Source: Beroe ovata
Lineage: Eukaryota; Ctenophora; Nuda; Beroida; Beroidae
Length of the DNA: 20,508 bases
NCBI GenBank assembly: GCA_946803715.1
Contig: CAMPET010000270.1
Location: forward strand, 13,134 to 33,641
Direction: 5' to 3'
Shown: positions 6,701-16,246 of the stretch, piece by piece
Layout of the letters: every line of letters begins with the position of its first letter
How positions within the stretch are numbered: position 1 is the stretch's first letter
Position numbers and translations under genes: made by a program
Notes under the pieces: model-generated
Told to the model about the DNA's origin: nothing
Database searches by the model: none
Seen by the model: only the letters and a program-made list of their open reading frames with translations

Positions 6701-8756
6701 GGGCGGTGTCAAAACACGTGTCTCATCCCATATTCATGTCACCTCGACCCTACCTGCTTTTCGTTTATTCCCGGTTACTGTTATTGCTGTTTCCCCTAAT
6801 TTTGAGGAAGTCTTCTCTGCATATTACATCCTTAATTCTAGTAACTTTAATGCTCAATTTAAATCCATGAATAATGGATATGCGCGCAAAGGCGATTGAT
6901 TCTGATATATATTTACCGGTGATAATCGGTTTCTGGTTCTTATCCCCCATGACTGTGTCGTTTTCCCCACTCGACAAAGGGAGGGCCGGGGCATGTATGG
7001 GAGGTGGCGGGTTGGTGGCGTGGTGCGCGCCACCACCATTCCGTATGAGGTACTCCGCCAGCTGGCGGTTTGCCTCCGCCGCATGCAGTGTATACTGACT
7101 CGCTATCTGGGGAGGGTGTCATTGATACTGCATGGAGGGTCAGGGGATGTGTCATTGATACTGCATGGAGGGTCAGGGGAGGTGTCATTGATACTGCATG
7201 GAGATTGGAGGGCTGGGTGGTGGGCAATACCAGTATTATACAAGAAAACATATTTCATTTTTCGTTATCTTACGATTTTCTTGAGTTTCTGTCCCTCTCT
7301 GAATCGCCGTCCTGCTGCCTTTCTCTTAGCAAGGAGTAGAGGCGAGTTCTTGATCTTCTTCAGTCGTCTACACGATTCTATATAGATCCTGTGGATATGG
7401 ATCAGCAATTTCCGATGAAGTAGCGTGCAATATAATGAAGCGTGCAATATAATGAAGCAGCATGAGTGCATTTCGATCTACTTGTAGAGCTGCTTCTGGG
7501 GAAAATGTCGCAGTATAATAGGAGGAGGTTAATACGTTATTCAGTGATACCTATGATCAATTTTTGTGGTTATGATTTGATTTGAAATACGTCGCGTTGT
7601 TAAACTGTCACAATGACACATGACAGGTCTTTCTATACCGTTACATCATCTGCCGCTGTATTCCAATGATACATATTCACTATTCGCTTCACAGATCATG
7701 AACATCGCATCCATACTGTGTGTGTATCCTTAATCCTATATGATTTGTCACTTGAGTTATAAGTGGATTTTCATTGCTCACGTGATCTATTGATCTGTAT
7801 TATCATGATCACTATAATTTATAATCATAAGAGGTAGGTAGCTGTAAAGCTATGTAGGTGGGTATTTTATAGCTACGACTTATCTTGGTGAATTCAGAGT
7901 CTAGTCAAATGTGATCGATTTTTGAATATATGTCTGCGCACGTGGGAACTTGAATCTAATAGTAATACCCGTGCCATTGCGTCACATTTCTTCTTAAGAG
8001 GTTTCGATTTGCGAAAAATGATTAATTTCGTAACCAATCTAAAATACCTCATACCTGACACGAGTTGTGGTCCAGTGACCCCCTCACCTAATACGAGTTG
8101 TGGTCCAGTGATCCCCTCACCTGATACGAGTTGTGGTCCAGTAACCCCCTCACCTGATACGAGTTGTGGTCCAGTGTGCAAACTCGGGGAATTTGTCCCT
8201 GCATGCCTGAACGATGAGTTCCACCTTGTCCTCTGGCTGTTTGCTGATGACAACTTCCTTGTCGAGGTACTGGTCCACTAGCTGCCGAACGTACCGCTGA
8301 GTAGGACATCGGTAAGACCAAACGAAATGAATTTCGTTGTACTTAACTACTATTACCGCTCGGCTGTTTGTTTGCTGAATGACTTTTATGGGTAGTATGA
8401 AAGTATATCAATGACCCCCTGCTGACCCCCTTGTGAACCCCCTCTGACCCTAGGTGGACAAAACATGGTCTCATAGGGGTCAAAATAAGGTCATAAAGTG
8501 ATCACCAGGGGGTCAGTAGGGGGTCAGAGGGGGTCCACCAGCGGGTCAAAGGGGGTTCACCAGGGGGTCAGTGGGGGTGAGCAGGGGGTCAGCAGGGGGT
8601 CATTGATAAACTTTTATGCTTTCCATCATAATTAATACGGCACTTAAAAACTAATCTCACGTTGAAAGTCTTTTCATCTTCATTTTTCCTGCTCTTCAGA
8701 CCCTTAGTGAAGATTTTGTTGGCGAAGTGGTCCCCAACACCGAATGAATGCATTTC
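3097..8756 (-). CDS. NOL4-like: NOL4-like protein, gene B (spliced, 7 exons; 5' end unresolved)
   Basis: Proposed join in transcript order: 8756-8661, 8296-8154, 7388-7274, 7106-6917, 6137-5944, 4784-4434, 3729-3097. This totals 1722 nt, 573 codons plus TAA, with every intron GT-AG and every phase agreeing. The family is recognised from three places. TFN-RYVRQLVDQYLDKEV runs into ISKQPEDK, FPEF and RIYIESCRRLKK, the same order and spacing as the vertebrate NOL4/NOL4L core, where I recall FVRLFVDENL, ISKQP, FPEY and RTYLKSCRR. A 38-residue highly basic segment follows. The C-terminus SYREAANFLYRAASELE matches vertebrate GYRESAAFLLRSADELE. The middle is low-complexity Pro/Ser/Thr. NOL4 proteins are nuclear or nucleolar with a poorly defined role; a transcriptional co-regulator is my inference. 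Human NOL4 is about 638 residues, and the N-terminal domain of the vertebrate proteins was not found here. A second copy, gene A, lies upstream on the same strand. Confidence 0.85.
3099..3258. repeat. 160-bp segment nearly identical to 15868-16027
   Basis: Direct-repeat partner in gene B of the terminal coding segment of gene A: 158 of 160 identical at a constant offset of 12769. Identity stops abruptly at both borders. Confidence 0.95.
4404..4433 (-). CDS. Possible read-through extension and alternative end of gene B
   Basis: If the weak donor at 4433 is skipped, the frame continues VGASFGREK to TAA. The stop codon overlaps AATAAA (plus-strand TTTATT at 4403-4408), so a short 3' UTR could be made here. 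The product would be about 382 residues without the C-terminal NOL4 block. Inference only. Confidence 0.25.
   Translation of the reverse strand, partial: VGASFGREK
4434..4784 (-). CDS. NOL4-like: Gene B exon, Pro/Ser/Thr-rich linker
   Basis: The acceptor CCCCTCATTTCAG is strong and phase 0, and the frame stays open for 126 codons to TAA at 4404-4406. The peptide starts VLSSLMNMVPLTLPPPPPSC and becomes a Pro/Ser/Thr-rich low-complexity linker (SPNSPLPTPNSLPTPPQS). To reach the C-terminal exon it must be left before the stop. The best in-frame donor is AAA|GTAGGC (exon end 4434), which is weak. TTC|GTGAAG (exon end 4638) is the alternative. Reading through to the stop gives a possible alternative last exon, described separately. 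Gene A's equivalent exon ends with a good GTGAGT donor in the same phase. Confidence 0.55.
5944..6137 (-). CDS. NOL4-like: Gene B exon with tetrapeptide repeat (LPSN)n
   Basis: Acceptor TGTCATTCACAG, donor CCG|GTAAGA. 194 bp, phase 1 to phase 0. The peptide starts VTQAIGGDSIVRNERE, then a Ser/Asp/Pro stretch, then repeats of LPSN with one FASN variant, ending LPRDTINP. The 12-bp repeat is coding. No similarity to known families was seen; placement rests on splice sites and on phases identical to gene A exon 17470-17837. Confidence 0.65.
5961..6037 (-). repeat. 12-bp coding repeat (LPSN)
   Basis: About six imperfect 12-bp units of the type CTAGCAACCTAC on the coding strand. The opposite strand is also open and would read GRLL repeats, a by-product of the 12-bp period. 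Confidence 0.85.
6534..6578. repeat. Perfect 12-bp stem hairpin in intron
   Basis: ACTGTTCTCGAT at 6534-6545 is the exact reverse complement of 6567-6578, with a 21-base loop containing CACGTG. It lies in the gene B intron 6138-6916. Confidence 0.85.
6917..7106 (-). CDS. NOL4-like: Gene B exon, IASQYTLHAAEANRQLAEYL
   Basis: Acceptor CTCCCCAG, donor ACCG|GTAAAT. 190 bp, phase 0 to phase 1. The peptide starts IASQYTLHAAEANRQLAEYL, then a Gly/His/Pro stretch, and ends DKNQKPIIT. It sits where vertebrate NOL4 has the HLTS...ACESE helix. The gene A counterpart at 18479-18578 starts ISSHLTSQASESQRHLAQYL with the same phases. The acceptor is the end of a 33-bp repeat array. Entering at the upstream TGCAG acceptors in the same phase would give TAT CAA TGA, a stop. 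Confidence 0.75.
7109..7203 (-). repeat. 33-bp minisatellite leading into the next 3' splice site
   Basis: Units 7128-7160 and 7161-7193, with partial units at 7109-7127 and 7194-7203. On the minus strand each full unit starts TATCAATGACACC and ends CCCTCCATGCAG, a pyrimidine run plus AG. The last, partial unit ends CCCTCCCCAG, the acceptor of exon 6917-7106. Confidence 0.9.
7274..7388 (-). CDS. NOL4-like: Gene B exon, SCRR plus basic segment
   Basis: The acceptor is ATATCCACAG and the donor ATC|GTAAGA. The exon is 115 bp: one base completing an Arg codon, then 38 codons. The peptide starts IYIESCRRLKKIKNSP and ends REGQKLKKI. IYIESCRRLKK aligns with vertebrate RTYLKSCRRMKK. More than a third of the residues are Lys or Arg, as in a nuclear or nucleolar localisation signal. 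The gene A exon at 20102-20216 has the same length and phase, one amino-acid difference and 23 nucleotide differences. Confidence 0.92.
7424..7457. repeat. Tandem 17-bp duplication near a 3' splice site
   Basis: CGTGCAATATAATGAAG occurs twice in a row, ending 36-69 bases upstream (transcript sense) of the acceptor of exon 7274-7388, close to where a branch point would be expected. Confidence 0.9.
8047..8176 (-). repeat. 33-bp minisatellite across the gene B 5' splice site
   Basis: Three full 33-bp units (8061-8093, 8094-8126, 8127-8159) with partial units at both ends (8047-8060 and 8160-8176). Each unit reads, on the minus strand, ACTGGACCACAACTCGTATC then AGGTGAGG or a one-base variant, so each contains the end of the exon and a strong donor CAG|GTGAGG (one unit has TAG|GTGAGG). 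Units differ by only one to three bases, suggesting recent expansion. Confidence 0.93.
8154..8296 (-). CDS. NOL4-like: Gene B exon, NOL4 core block (ISKQPEDK...FPEF)
   Basis: The acceptor is TGTCCTACTCAG. The exon is 143 bp, phase 0 to phase 2 (47 codons plus AG). The peptide begins RYVRQLVDQYLDKEVVISKQ and continues PEDKVELIVQACRDKFPEF, closely matching the NOL4 core. The last seven full codons, HWTTTRI, replace the usual QERARKRI-type residues and lie inside the first copy of a 33-bp minisatellite that also carries the donor CAG|GTGAGG. Using a later copy of the donor would read straight into TGA. Confidence 0.88.
8396..8618. mobile_element. Non-autonomous inverted-repeat (MITE-like) element
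   Basis: Ends 8396-8431 and 8583-8618 are inverted repeats, 33 of 36 bases paired (outer part TATGAAAGTATATCAATGAC). The 223-bp body is made of G-rich GGGGGTCA-type blocks and has no coding capacity. It lies in the gene B intron 8297-8660. No target-site duplication was evident. A fold-back derived from minisatellite sequence is an alternative. Confidence 0.55.
8661..8756 (-). CDS. NOL4-like: Gene B exon 1 of those recognised (32 codons)
   Basis: The acceptor TTCGTACAG and the donor AAC|GTGAGA bound 96 bp in phase 0-0. The peptide runs EMHSFGVGDHF...NEDEKTFN. Its last residues KTFN join RYVRQLVD of the next exon, matching the vertebrate stretch that ends AFN before FVRLFVDENL; this is the main support. 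The ATG at 8753 has a purine at -3 and could be the initiator, in which case the acceptor follows a 5' non-coding exon. Equally, more coding exons may lie upstream beyond 8756. Confidence 0.65.
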
Positions 8757-11700
8757 CTGTACGAATAATGTCAATGATAGACTACTTATTTTGATACAGA
8801 CTTCTTACTTTGATACAGGAATATCAATTCTCATCTACCAAAGATAAATGTGTAACAAGCGCACTTTTCACGTAGCGATAGATTGCAAAACGGTGGTAAT
8901 GAACATTAATTATTAATGAACTTATGGGTACGTGACTCAAAATTATCAATGAGGCACAAAACTAGTAAAAACACGCAAAAGGGGGGCGAGATTAAGTGAC
9001 CAGTCGTGCGAGCTGGTGAGATATGGGGTTCTGAAAAGTGAGATAAATCTCAATTATTCGTGCTATTATACAATTTTCATAATATCAACAGCTCTATATA
9101 GCTGTTCATAATATCGTCGCCGATGATAATTTTTAGGGTCAAATTATCGTGGTGAAGCCAAGCATCCCATATTATGTCGATGAGCACAATAAGTAGTATA
9201 TATTGTGTGGATGCCTTGCCTTATTGTTGGACCAAGACAATGGTGTGGATGGGCAAAATCTGTGAAAAAAACTAACGTGGACGGTGAAATTTAAGAGCAC
9301 TTCCCCACCAGGTAACGGGTAAAAATTCTTCGTATCGAATACAATGATATCATGTGGGTTCGAGGGAAAATAGTCGTTATAGGTACTGATCTGCTGATTA
9401 GTGTGCGATCAAATAATGGATCCAATATCTAAACGAAAAAGGGGGGGGCGTAAACCAATCAGAGTCATTAAAATAGCTGGTAATGAGGGGCTAAACGTTG
9501 GTTATATAAAAGTAAACAAGTTGTGTGATTATTAAAATGACAATCATATCATATAGAGGGGGAGGGGGGGACGGGAGTTAAGTGTAGTGGATTAATCATC
9601 ATGGGATTTATCCTCATTATTGTAACGAGTGAACAATGTTATAATTCCTCTTGCTTTTCTGTTGCTAAGCACTCCCTCCCCTTTCCCCCAATATAGCTGT
9701 GATTGGAGCTGTGAGATTAGCGTACTACGCTGTGATATGTATAATGACTACTCAAGCAACATGGAATTGTGAAATCTACCGATAATTAGGTAAAATAGCT
9801 CTAAACTTCAAGAGGTGAACAGTGAACACCGAGACCACCCCCACAGACCCACGAACACACGGTTATATTTATTGTTAAGGTATATCTTGACAATTCATTG
9901 AAACAATCCCGTGTGCCTATGATACTTTACTGACGAGTAAACAGTAGTTTACAAAAGAGGTAGAGAATGAGAGAGGGGAGAGAATGTCACACTTTCTCCT
10001 GTGATTCATCACTAATACGGGAAATTCCCCCGCTCCCCTTTGCTCTCCCCCTTCACCCCCCATCCCTAGTCCTCTTGTCTATAGGGAGGCTAGATATGGT
10101 ACCTATTATAGAATATCACTGATCGAGTGATTAGGCAACTAATGCCAAGGTACTACAGAGTGGCTCCAGTGGGTCCATGAGGCTGTGAAACTCAGCAGAC
10201 ACCGCATAGTTCACAATCCGTAACACTCAATATGTTGGATCATTATACCTACTGTGTGTCCCGCATCATGATGTCTCATGATGTTTCAATCTATACGTCT
10301 TAGGGTAATGAAAAAATTTATTCATCGCACCGAGGATAAGAGGACTTTTTACTACAGAATAGATATGAACGGGAAAGTAAACTATGAAATAACGTTGGCG
10401 TCGTGTCGTTCAAACAAAGGAGCACAAAGAATGAAGAACTAGCCCAGTAAATGAGATAATTTGGGAAAAGCGTCATTGGCACAAAAGGGGCAAAAACAGC
10501 TATGACAAAAGCTCACATCACATTCAGACATCGGTAACACACCTAATAGGAAATAAGGGAAGCTGGTATAGCAGACGTCCTGTCAAAGCGACAAAAGACT
10601 TGAAAGTTAAGAATAAAGACCATTATATGAGCAAAATAACCAAGTTTCCAATTCTCTGCAAATATTCTCAATCTACAGAAAAGCCACAGTTCCGTCCCGT
10701 TTTCAAGCTATTCATCACTTTCCAACTAAAATGATAAACTACAACAACATAATGGCACTATACTATGTTATTTATTTACCAATGTAAGGATATTCAGTGA
10801 TTCTAATTGATTTAGCACCATTCAGTGTGGTGAGCTATTACTCCTAGAATCGTGATTAAAAACCGATTAAAGTAATTTGACAAACCTCATTTCACTCACA
10901 CGCATAATAAAGGGCACTAATTGGGGTAGGTTGGCATTGTTTTTACTGGATTCAGTTGTTGATGAATGGGTTGACACTAATAACTATAGACTAAGTGAAT
11001 ACTATGCTTTGTGGACAATTGCTTTGATTGTACGTCCAGTGAGCTGCACACCCCTTCAGCTGTTGTAAAACTATTTGAAAGGGAAGAAGTATATAAAGAG
11101 CGCCAGTAATAAGCTGATATCGAGATTGGAGATCTATCCTTGGCTTTCTCACTCCAACCCGTCTACCCAATTGTATGACCCGTGTGCACTGTGTCGAGAA
11201 CAATTTCACAAATGCCGAATAGCTCGGCAGCTCGCGTTGCTATGCACCCTTAATTTAAACTTCGATAAAAGATTAATTAATTTAATTTCAATGTGGTTAT
11301 AAATAATGATATTCGCCGTGCTTCATTTTAGCTTGGCAAGTTACAATTTTGATCAGGAGTGTGAAACAAAGAGGTCTAATTAGATTAGAATCACGTGCGC
11401 ATTTCGACTGTGTCGGGATACATATAGTGCCGAGGTACTAAGTTGCCGCTCCCTATTTACCCCCTCAACACTCATCTTGATACAACAGCAGATATAATAC
11501 TGTTCAACTGAGCTACCGCTATGTGCCATGAGATATAGTAGGTCCGCGGTACCTGATACTTCTATAATATCTCCAAATATCTCTTCGATAAATTGAACAA
11601 CGGTTTTGATTAATCAGGAAAATTCTATGGCAGAGGCCCCTTTTTGAAATTTAAAATTGATGCAAAGAAGGGTAGTAAAGAATGATTTATGATTAGCTCC

Positions 11701-12939
11701 ATGCACATTGCACATGGTCTATAATAGTGTGATGAATAAGAGTTAGACATCCTATTTTACGGCCAGCTATACCACACGTTTCCGCCCCTTTCTAGGATAG
11801 ATTCTATTTCTTTTTCATCAGGTCAATTACACTTTTCTCACAACATACAATGCAAGGTCATGGACTGTGACGATTAGTAGTAGAATAATAGGGGAACTGA
11901 TTAGGAGGGACTGTATAGGGAACTGCACGCCTCAATAGTATCGGGATGGAATAATTGATGATCATCATGATCTATATAGTTCCTGAGACATGTGAGCAGC
12001 AGAACCAATATGTTGTTTTTGGAGGCTGATATAGAGGGATATATAATAGATGCCCCCGCTACTATACTTAACTAAATATAGGGGACTATGTTTTCAGGTT
12101 AGCGGCATATGGAAAGAAAAACATTGAAATAGCTATCAAAAAATTATGAATTGCGAATTATTAGGCGCGTGTCCTTGAAAATTGCAGCCCTATTATAAAC
12201 CTTTGTAACGCGTGTTATCGGCAGCACGTTCTCAATATAATGACTGGACAATACAATGTCACGGCTAGGTGTCACTTATCCCACATTTCTCTTCTGGTTT
12301 GTTTAGAGAGAGAAATTGTAAATTTCAATTTATCGTGGTGCAATTATTATAGATCGATAACAAAACTTTAGACTTGATATATTTGTACAGGTTGATCGGC
12401 CATTTGATCATTATAACTGGTGGGTCAATGGAAATGATAATTACAAATCTTCTATTTATTTTTTCAGCTAAGTAATGGAGCCCCTACAGTCAACACATAC
12501 CCCCTGGAATAGCTTTAGAATAGTGACACAACAGACCAAACACCATCATTTGGAAATGATAATTCCAACACAACACAAATTAGCCGGATATCATACCAAG
12601 GCTGTTTGCACGTTTTTAGATGCAACACGTCCCTCAAACACGTGCATTATAGCTCCTCACCCAAGGAGCCACATTGTATATTTCATTGGGCATCATAGGG
12701 CTAAAGTCCTTCTTCAATTTTCTAATTGTTCATTGACTGGTACGTCAGTAATCGATAACATAGAGCGTCGTTATAGCTGGTCTATTGTCTTGTCGTGTAA
12801 AACCAGTGAACGGTGCGAATAATACAGAGTGAGGTCCGCGTGTTTGTATCCCCTCCCTCCCTCGTGACACTGTCACAATGACAATTCCATAGTGACGTCA
12901 CGTCGTCACAGTGTGAGTAAGTGTCACAAACACAACGGG

Positions 12940-12943
<4 letters not shown>

Positions 12944-12992
<49 letters not shown>

Positions 12993-13009
12993 NACACACA
13001 CACACACAC

Positions 13010-13046
<37 letters not shown>
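12944..13046. repeat. (CA)n microsatellite
   Basis: About 103 bp of CA dinucleotides with one G interruption near 13013 and an undetermined base at 12993. Length may be wrong in the assembly. Confidence 0.97.
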
Positions 13047-13050
<4 letters not shown>

Positions 13051-13540
13051 AATTGTCTGTAAACAGCAAATTTCTGAGCCATTGTCCATCGAGAGGACCT
13101 GCTTTGGTACATGGTGATAAACGCTTGTAAAACCATGGGGTACCTATCGTGTTTTGTAATGATTGGTAAGGACTATTGTCTTTCAATATAAACACAATAT
13201 CACACACAAAAACACTTCAGCTCCTTTACCATATTATATCGTTGCTTTATGTCATCCCAAAAACAAGCTATTTTATGGATGTTTCCATGGGAATGGGGTT
13301 TGAAATACTTCATGAAAAACTATGAAACTTTCCAGGAACTTATAGAACCAGCATAAAGAAGGGTGTAAGGTGAGATTTTTCTACATTTCCCCCCGTTTCT
13401 GACGTCTGTGCGAATTTCCATTAAGCAGTACTATTAAGTTATTCGCCGTATTACAGCTAAATGTTGCTATCGGGAAATTGGGAAACCAATCATGGGGCGG
13501 GGGAATTGTTTGTGCAACTCTCAGGTAGTGAACTGCTGGA

Positions 13541-13669
13541 TAATGTTTCTCACTTCACCTCAACTTTCGTATTAGAACCGGATGCTATAAAGGTGAATAC
13601 CATGGGAAGTGCGAAATTAAAGTACTTTGCCTTAAATTCTAATGGAAGAGCGGCATTATTACAAACTTT
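13541..13669. repeat. 129-bp direct repeat, copy 1
   Basis: Matches 13753-13881 with 5 mismatches and no gap (offset 212). A single undetermined base (13670) lies exactly at the right border, so an assembly artefact is possible. Confidence 0.9.
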
Positions 13670-13752
13670 NGTGTGGCATAATACGAAAAGTGTGGGAAAA
13701 CCACCCAAAATAATACATGTTATTACACCGGATATATTAGCCACGAGGTACA

Positions 13753-13881
13753 TAATGTTTCTCACTTCACCTCAACTTTCGTATTAGAACCGGATGCAAA
13801 AAAGGTGAATACCATGAGAAGTGCGAAATTATAGTACTTTGCCTGAAATTCTAATGGAAGAGCGGCATTATTACAAACTTT
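13753..13881. repeat. 129-bp direct repeat, copy 2
   Basis: Second copy of the segment at 13541-13669. In the frame open through copy 1, this copy meets a stop (TAG after TTTCGTAT) because the spacing is not a multiple of three, so coding function is unlikely. Confidence 0.9.
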
Positions 13882-15574
13882 CTCCTAATCCCACCACCTA
13901 AAATGAAACATTGGTAATTTGCTAATGCAATCTAGTGGAGTATAGTGAGGTGAGATACATACTTAACTACAGAACGATGGAAAGAAAAATCTCGATTACC
14001 GTACTTAATTAAAACGTTGCGATATTAGAGGAAATTTCAACTCGCACAGTAGCTGGAAAATGATCACCCCTCATCAGAATGACCCAAGTCTTGTGGGTCA
14101 ATGATCAAAATTTTGGGATCATACGCGCCCGTGCGCGCGTCTATACGCAATAACCGTGTTGCATCTCATGGTATTACTGGTAACAGGGTAATGATATATA
14201 GGGAGTTTCTCCTTGCAGTAAGATTATGAAGGAGTAGTTGTTGGAGCAACACTCATGCTAATGAGCACTAGAATAATTGTTGCTAATGATTCATGTGAGA
14301 GATGTTGCAGGTAAATAATAGTGGTTCCATGTGCGCACATCAATGTTGATCGTGTTAGTGCGCGTGCACCTATCGATATTCATATTTGTGGTGAAAATTC
14401 CACTGAGTACAAAGGTCAAAGCAGACAATAAATGTGGTCATGATACTGATAATGGTATTCCAGATTGCTCAGCCCTTTCTCTTGCCTCAGCATTGTAACA
14501 CTTAAAATCCCTTGCCCCAGAAGTAGAATATCAATGCGAAATATCTTTACAGTACGATAATTACATGACTGCTATATGCTTGTGTTCTCTGAGACGCGCT
14601 TAAACAAATCCCTGCGTTTTATCTCACTCAATATCGTTGGTCAACTTCATGTGACGTCCATCATAATTCATAAAGTAACTTAGCATCAATGACAATTCTA
14701 CAAAACTTTTTGACGCACTTCCATATATTTATCACTAGTTTTCACATTTCATGATTATCCTTGCCACCCACTATATTATACACTCAGTATAAAACGTTAG
14801 AATTCAGAGAATATTTTATCATTATAGAGCTGATCAGTCTTGACTCTGATTGGGTATTTCTCTCGCCAGACATGTTGTTTTGCTACGGCCCTTGCCTAAT
14901 GCCTATCCTTGGCTACAATTAATGTGTATTTGATGCGCGCCATATCACTATCCAAATGGGTGCAAAACTCATTTTTAGGGTTGGAGAACAATAAAGCGTG
15001 GCGTTTCATTAAACTTGCCAATATAAATGCAACGTCATCAATATGAATTGGTGAATAGATGTGACACTGCGACGCCTTTAGATGTAGCTATCTGCTATGT
15101 AAAAGTAGGGTTTTGATGACCATATAGTACCTACCTAAAACACTATTATTGGTATTTAATGTTTGTTGCTTTGCAGATCGTAATATTACAATTTCTCATA
15201 AATTCTGAGGAAATCTGACATCTGTTACCATTTCCCTATAAATAGGACAAGCTGCACCACAGTCAAATGTAGCTATTCCATTTTGGCCACTTAACGTAAT
15301 GGTCATGGTTTTAGCGGCCGTTAATGATTAATGAACTCCAAAGTGCAAGAAATCGATGTATATAAACGCTTTATTTGTGACTTTCTTCATAAAATGGTCG
15401 TTTGAAATTAGGTATATGTAAGGTATTTGTGACAAAGTAGAATATGCGTTTGATATGTTTCTTAACTAATTTTTCTAATGGCAAATATCTCATGAACAAA
15501 ATGACATTATCTTATTACTCTATATTTACTCTATAATTACCAAATTCATATCATATCGCAACGAATAGCTGTAA

Positions 15575-15580
15575 TTTATT
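15575..15580 (-). terminator. Candidate poly(A) signal of gene A
   Basis: AATAAA on the minus strand (TTTATT on plus) about 290 bp after the stop. A second copy at 15370-15375 is about 490 bp after it. Either could end the transcript. Confidence 0.4.
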
Positions 15581-15669
15581 GTGTAAAACCCATTCTTGAA
15601 AACAACTTAGCTTCTGTGCGCTGTTCTTTCTTCCATTAACTTGACGGGTTATAACTGACGAAAGAAAAT

Positions 15670-15763
15670 AGTTCAAATTCATAGTTCAAATTCGTCAGCC
15701 GCAGTTCAAATTCGTCAGCTGTTAGTTCCACTAATTTTCCCCGTTAGTTCCAATAATATTCCC
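15670..15763. repeat. Short repeats in the probable gene A 3' UTR
   Basis: AGTTCAAATTC occurs three times (15670, 15683, 15703), twice followed by GTCAGC. Then GTTAGTTCCA occurs twice (15721, 15743). They lie between the stop codon and the candidate poly(A) signal. Confidence 0.8.
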
Positions 15764-15865
15764 GTTTGTCCATTATAGCTGGGATTAATTCTGCACTTCC
15801 GCTGCATTGTATCCATGCCCTGATTCAGCTCTCGCAGTCTCGCATACTGTTTGATGATGCAAGGT

Positions 15866-16246
15866 TCAGAAGACCTTGTGGTCGGTAGGTAGGAGCTGCT
15901 CGAGTTCCGATGCTGCCCTGTACAGGAAGTTAGCTGCCTCCCTGTAACTCGTCACCAGAGTCTTTGCGTTCAGGATCTCCGACATGGTCATTTCCTCCGT
16001 GCTATGGAACAACTGCTTGTCCAGGATAGCCGTGGATGATGACACGGGGAAACAGGGACTTGACACCACCTTCTTCCCTAGTCTGCCGAGGGTGTCATTT
16101 GATGGTAACACGGGTGAGGGTCTCTGTTCCAGCACTTTGGTCATGAGGTCGTCTATCTGGAAACTCTTGTTTTTAGGACTTAATGGATCGGGGCCATGGA
16201 CTGGGCTCGGACCACACGCTGACCTAGCGGGACTGATCTCCTGAAC
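15866..16246 (-). CDS. NOL4-like: Gene A last exon, NOL4 C-terminal block
   Basis: Acceptor ATTATTGCAG, phase 0 entry VQEISPARSACG, 126 codons to TGA at 15866-15868. It contains SPKNKSFQIDDLM and the C-terminal block ending ELEQLLPTDHKVF. The last 160 bp are nearly identical to gene B (2 mismatches), while the first half of the exon can be aligned only around SPxHKxFQIxxLM. Confidence 0.9.
   Translation of the reverse strand, partial: VQEISPARSACGPSPVHGPDPLSPKNKSFQIDDLMTKVLEQRPSPVLPSNDTLGRLGKKVVSSPCFPVSSSTAILDKQLFHSTEEMTMSEILNAKTLVTSYREAANFLYRAASELEQLLPTDHKVF

Larger units (their letters stand above)
8757..15574. other. Intergenic region between the paralogues, including any 5' part of gene B
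   Basis: About 6.8 kb, AT-rich. It holds the (CA)n tract, the 129-bp duplication and several G-runs (around 8981, 9439, 9559), but no exon I can support. Any promoter and 5' exons of gene B should lie here. ORFs of 108-115 codons at 12475 and 13461 (plus strand) show no recognisable family, and about this many are expected by chance. Confidence 0.5.

Noticed and set aside
8047-8176. Regularly spaced 33-bp repeats as a CRISPR array
   Set aside because: Units are contiguous without unique spacers, and the region is in an animal intron.
10100-10210. Short minus-strand open stretch reading RIVNYAVSAEFHSLMDPLEP as a possible 5' exon of gene B
   Set aside because: No donor in a phase compatible with exon 8661-8756 and no similarity to the NOL4 N-terminus.
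12475-12822. 115-codon plus-strand ORF preceded by a TTTTTTCAG site
   Set aside because: No family recognised, low-complexity AT-rich context, no partner exons; about this length is expected by chance in 20 kb.
12782-13207. Minus-strand Cys/Val-repeat ORFs
   Set aside because: Produced by translating the (CA)n tract.
13461-13787. 108-codon plus-strand ORF (and a hydrophobic minus-strand ORF at 13550-13765)
   Set aside because: It overlaps the 129-bp duplicated segment and an undetermined base, and the second copy is not in the same frame.
14070-14100. TGACCCA...TGGGTCA inverted repeat as a terminator or structured RNA
   Set aside because: Seven-base stem only; such short inverted repeats are common by chance.
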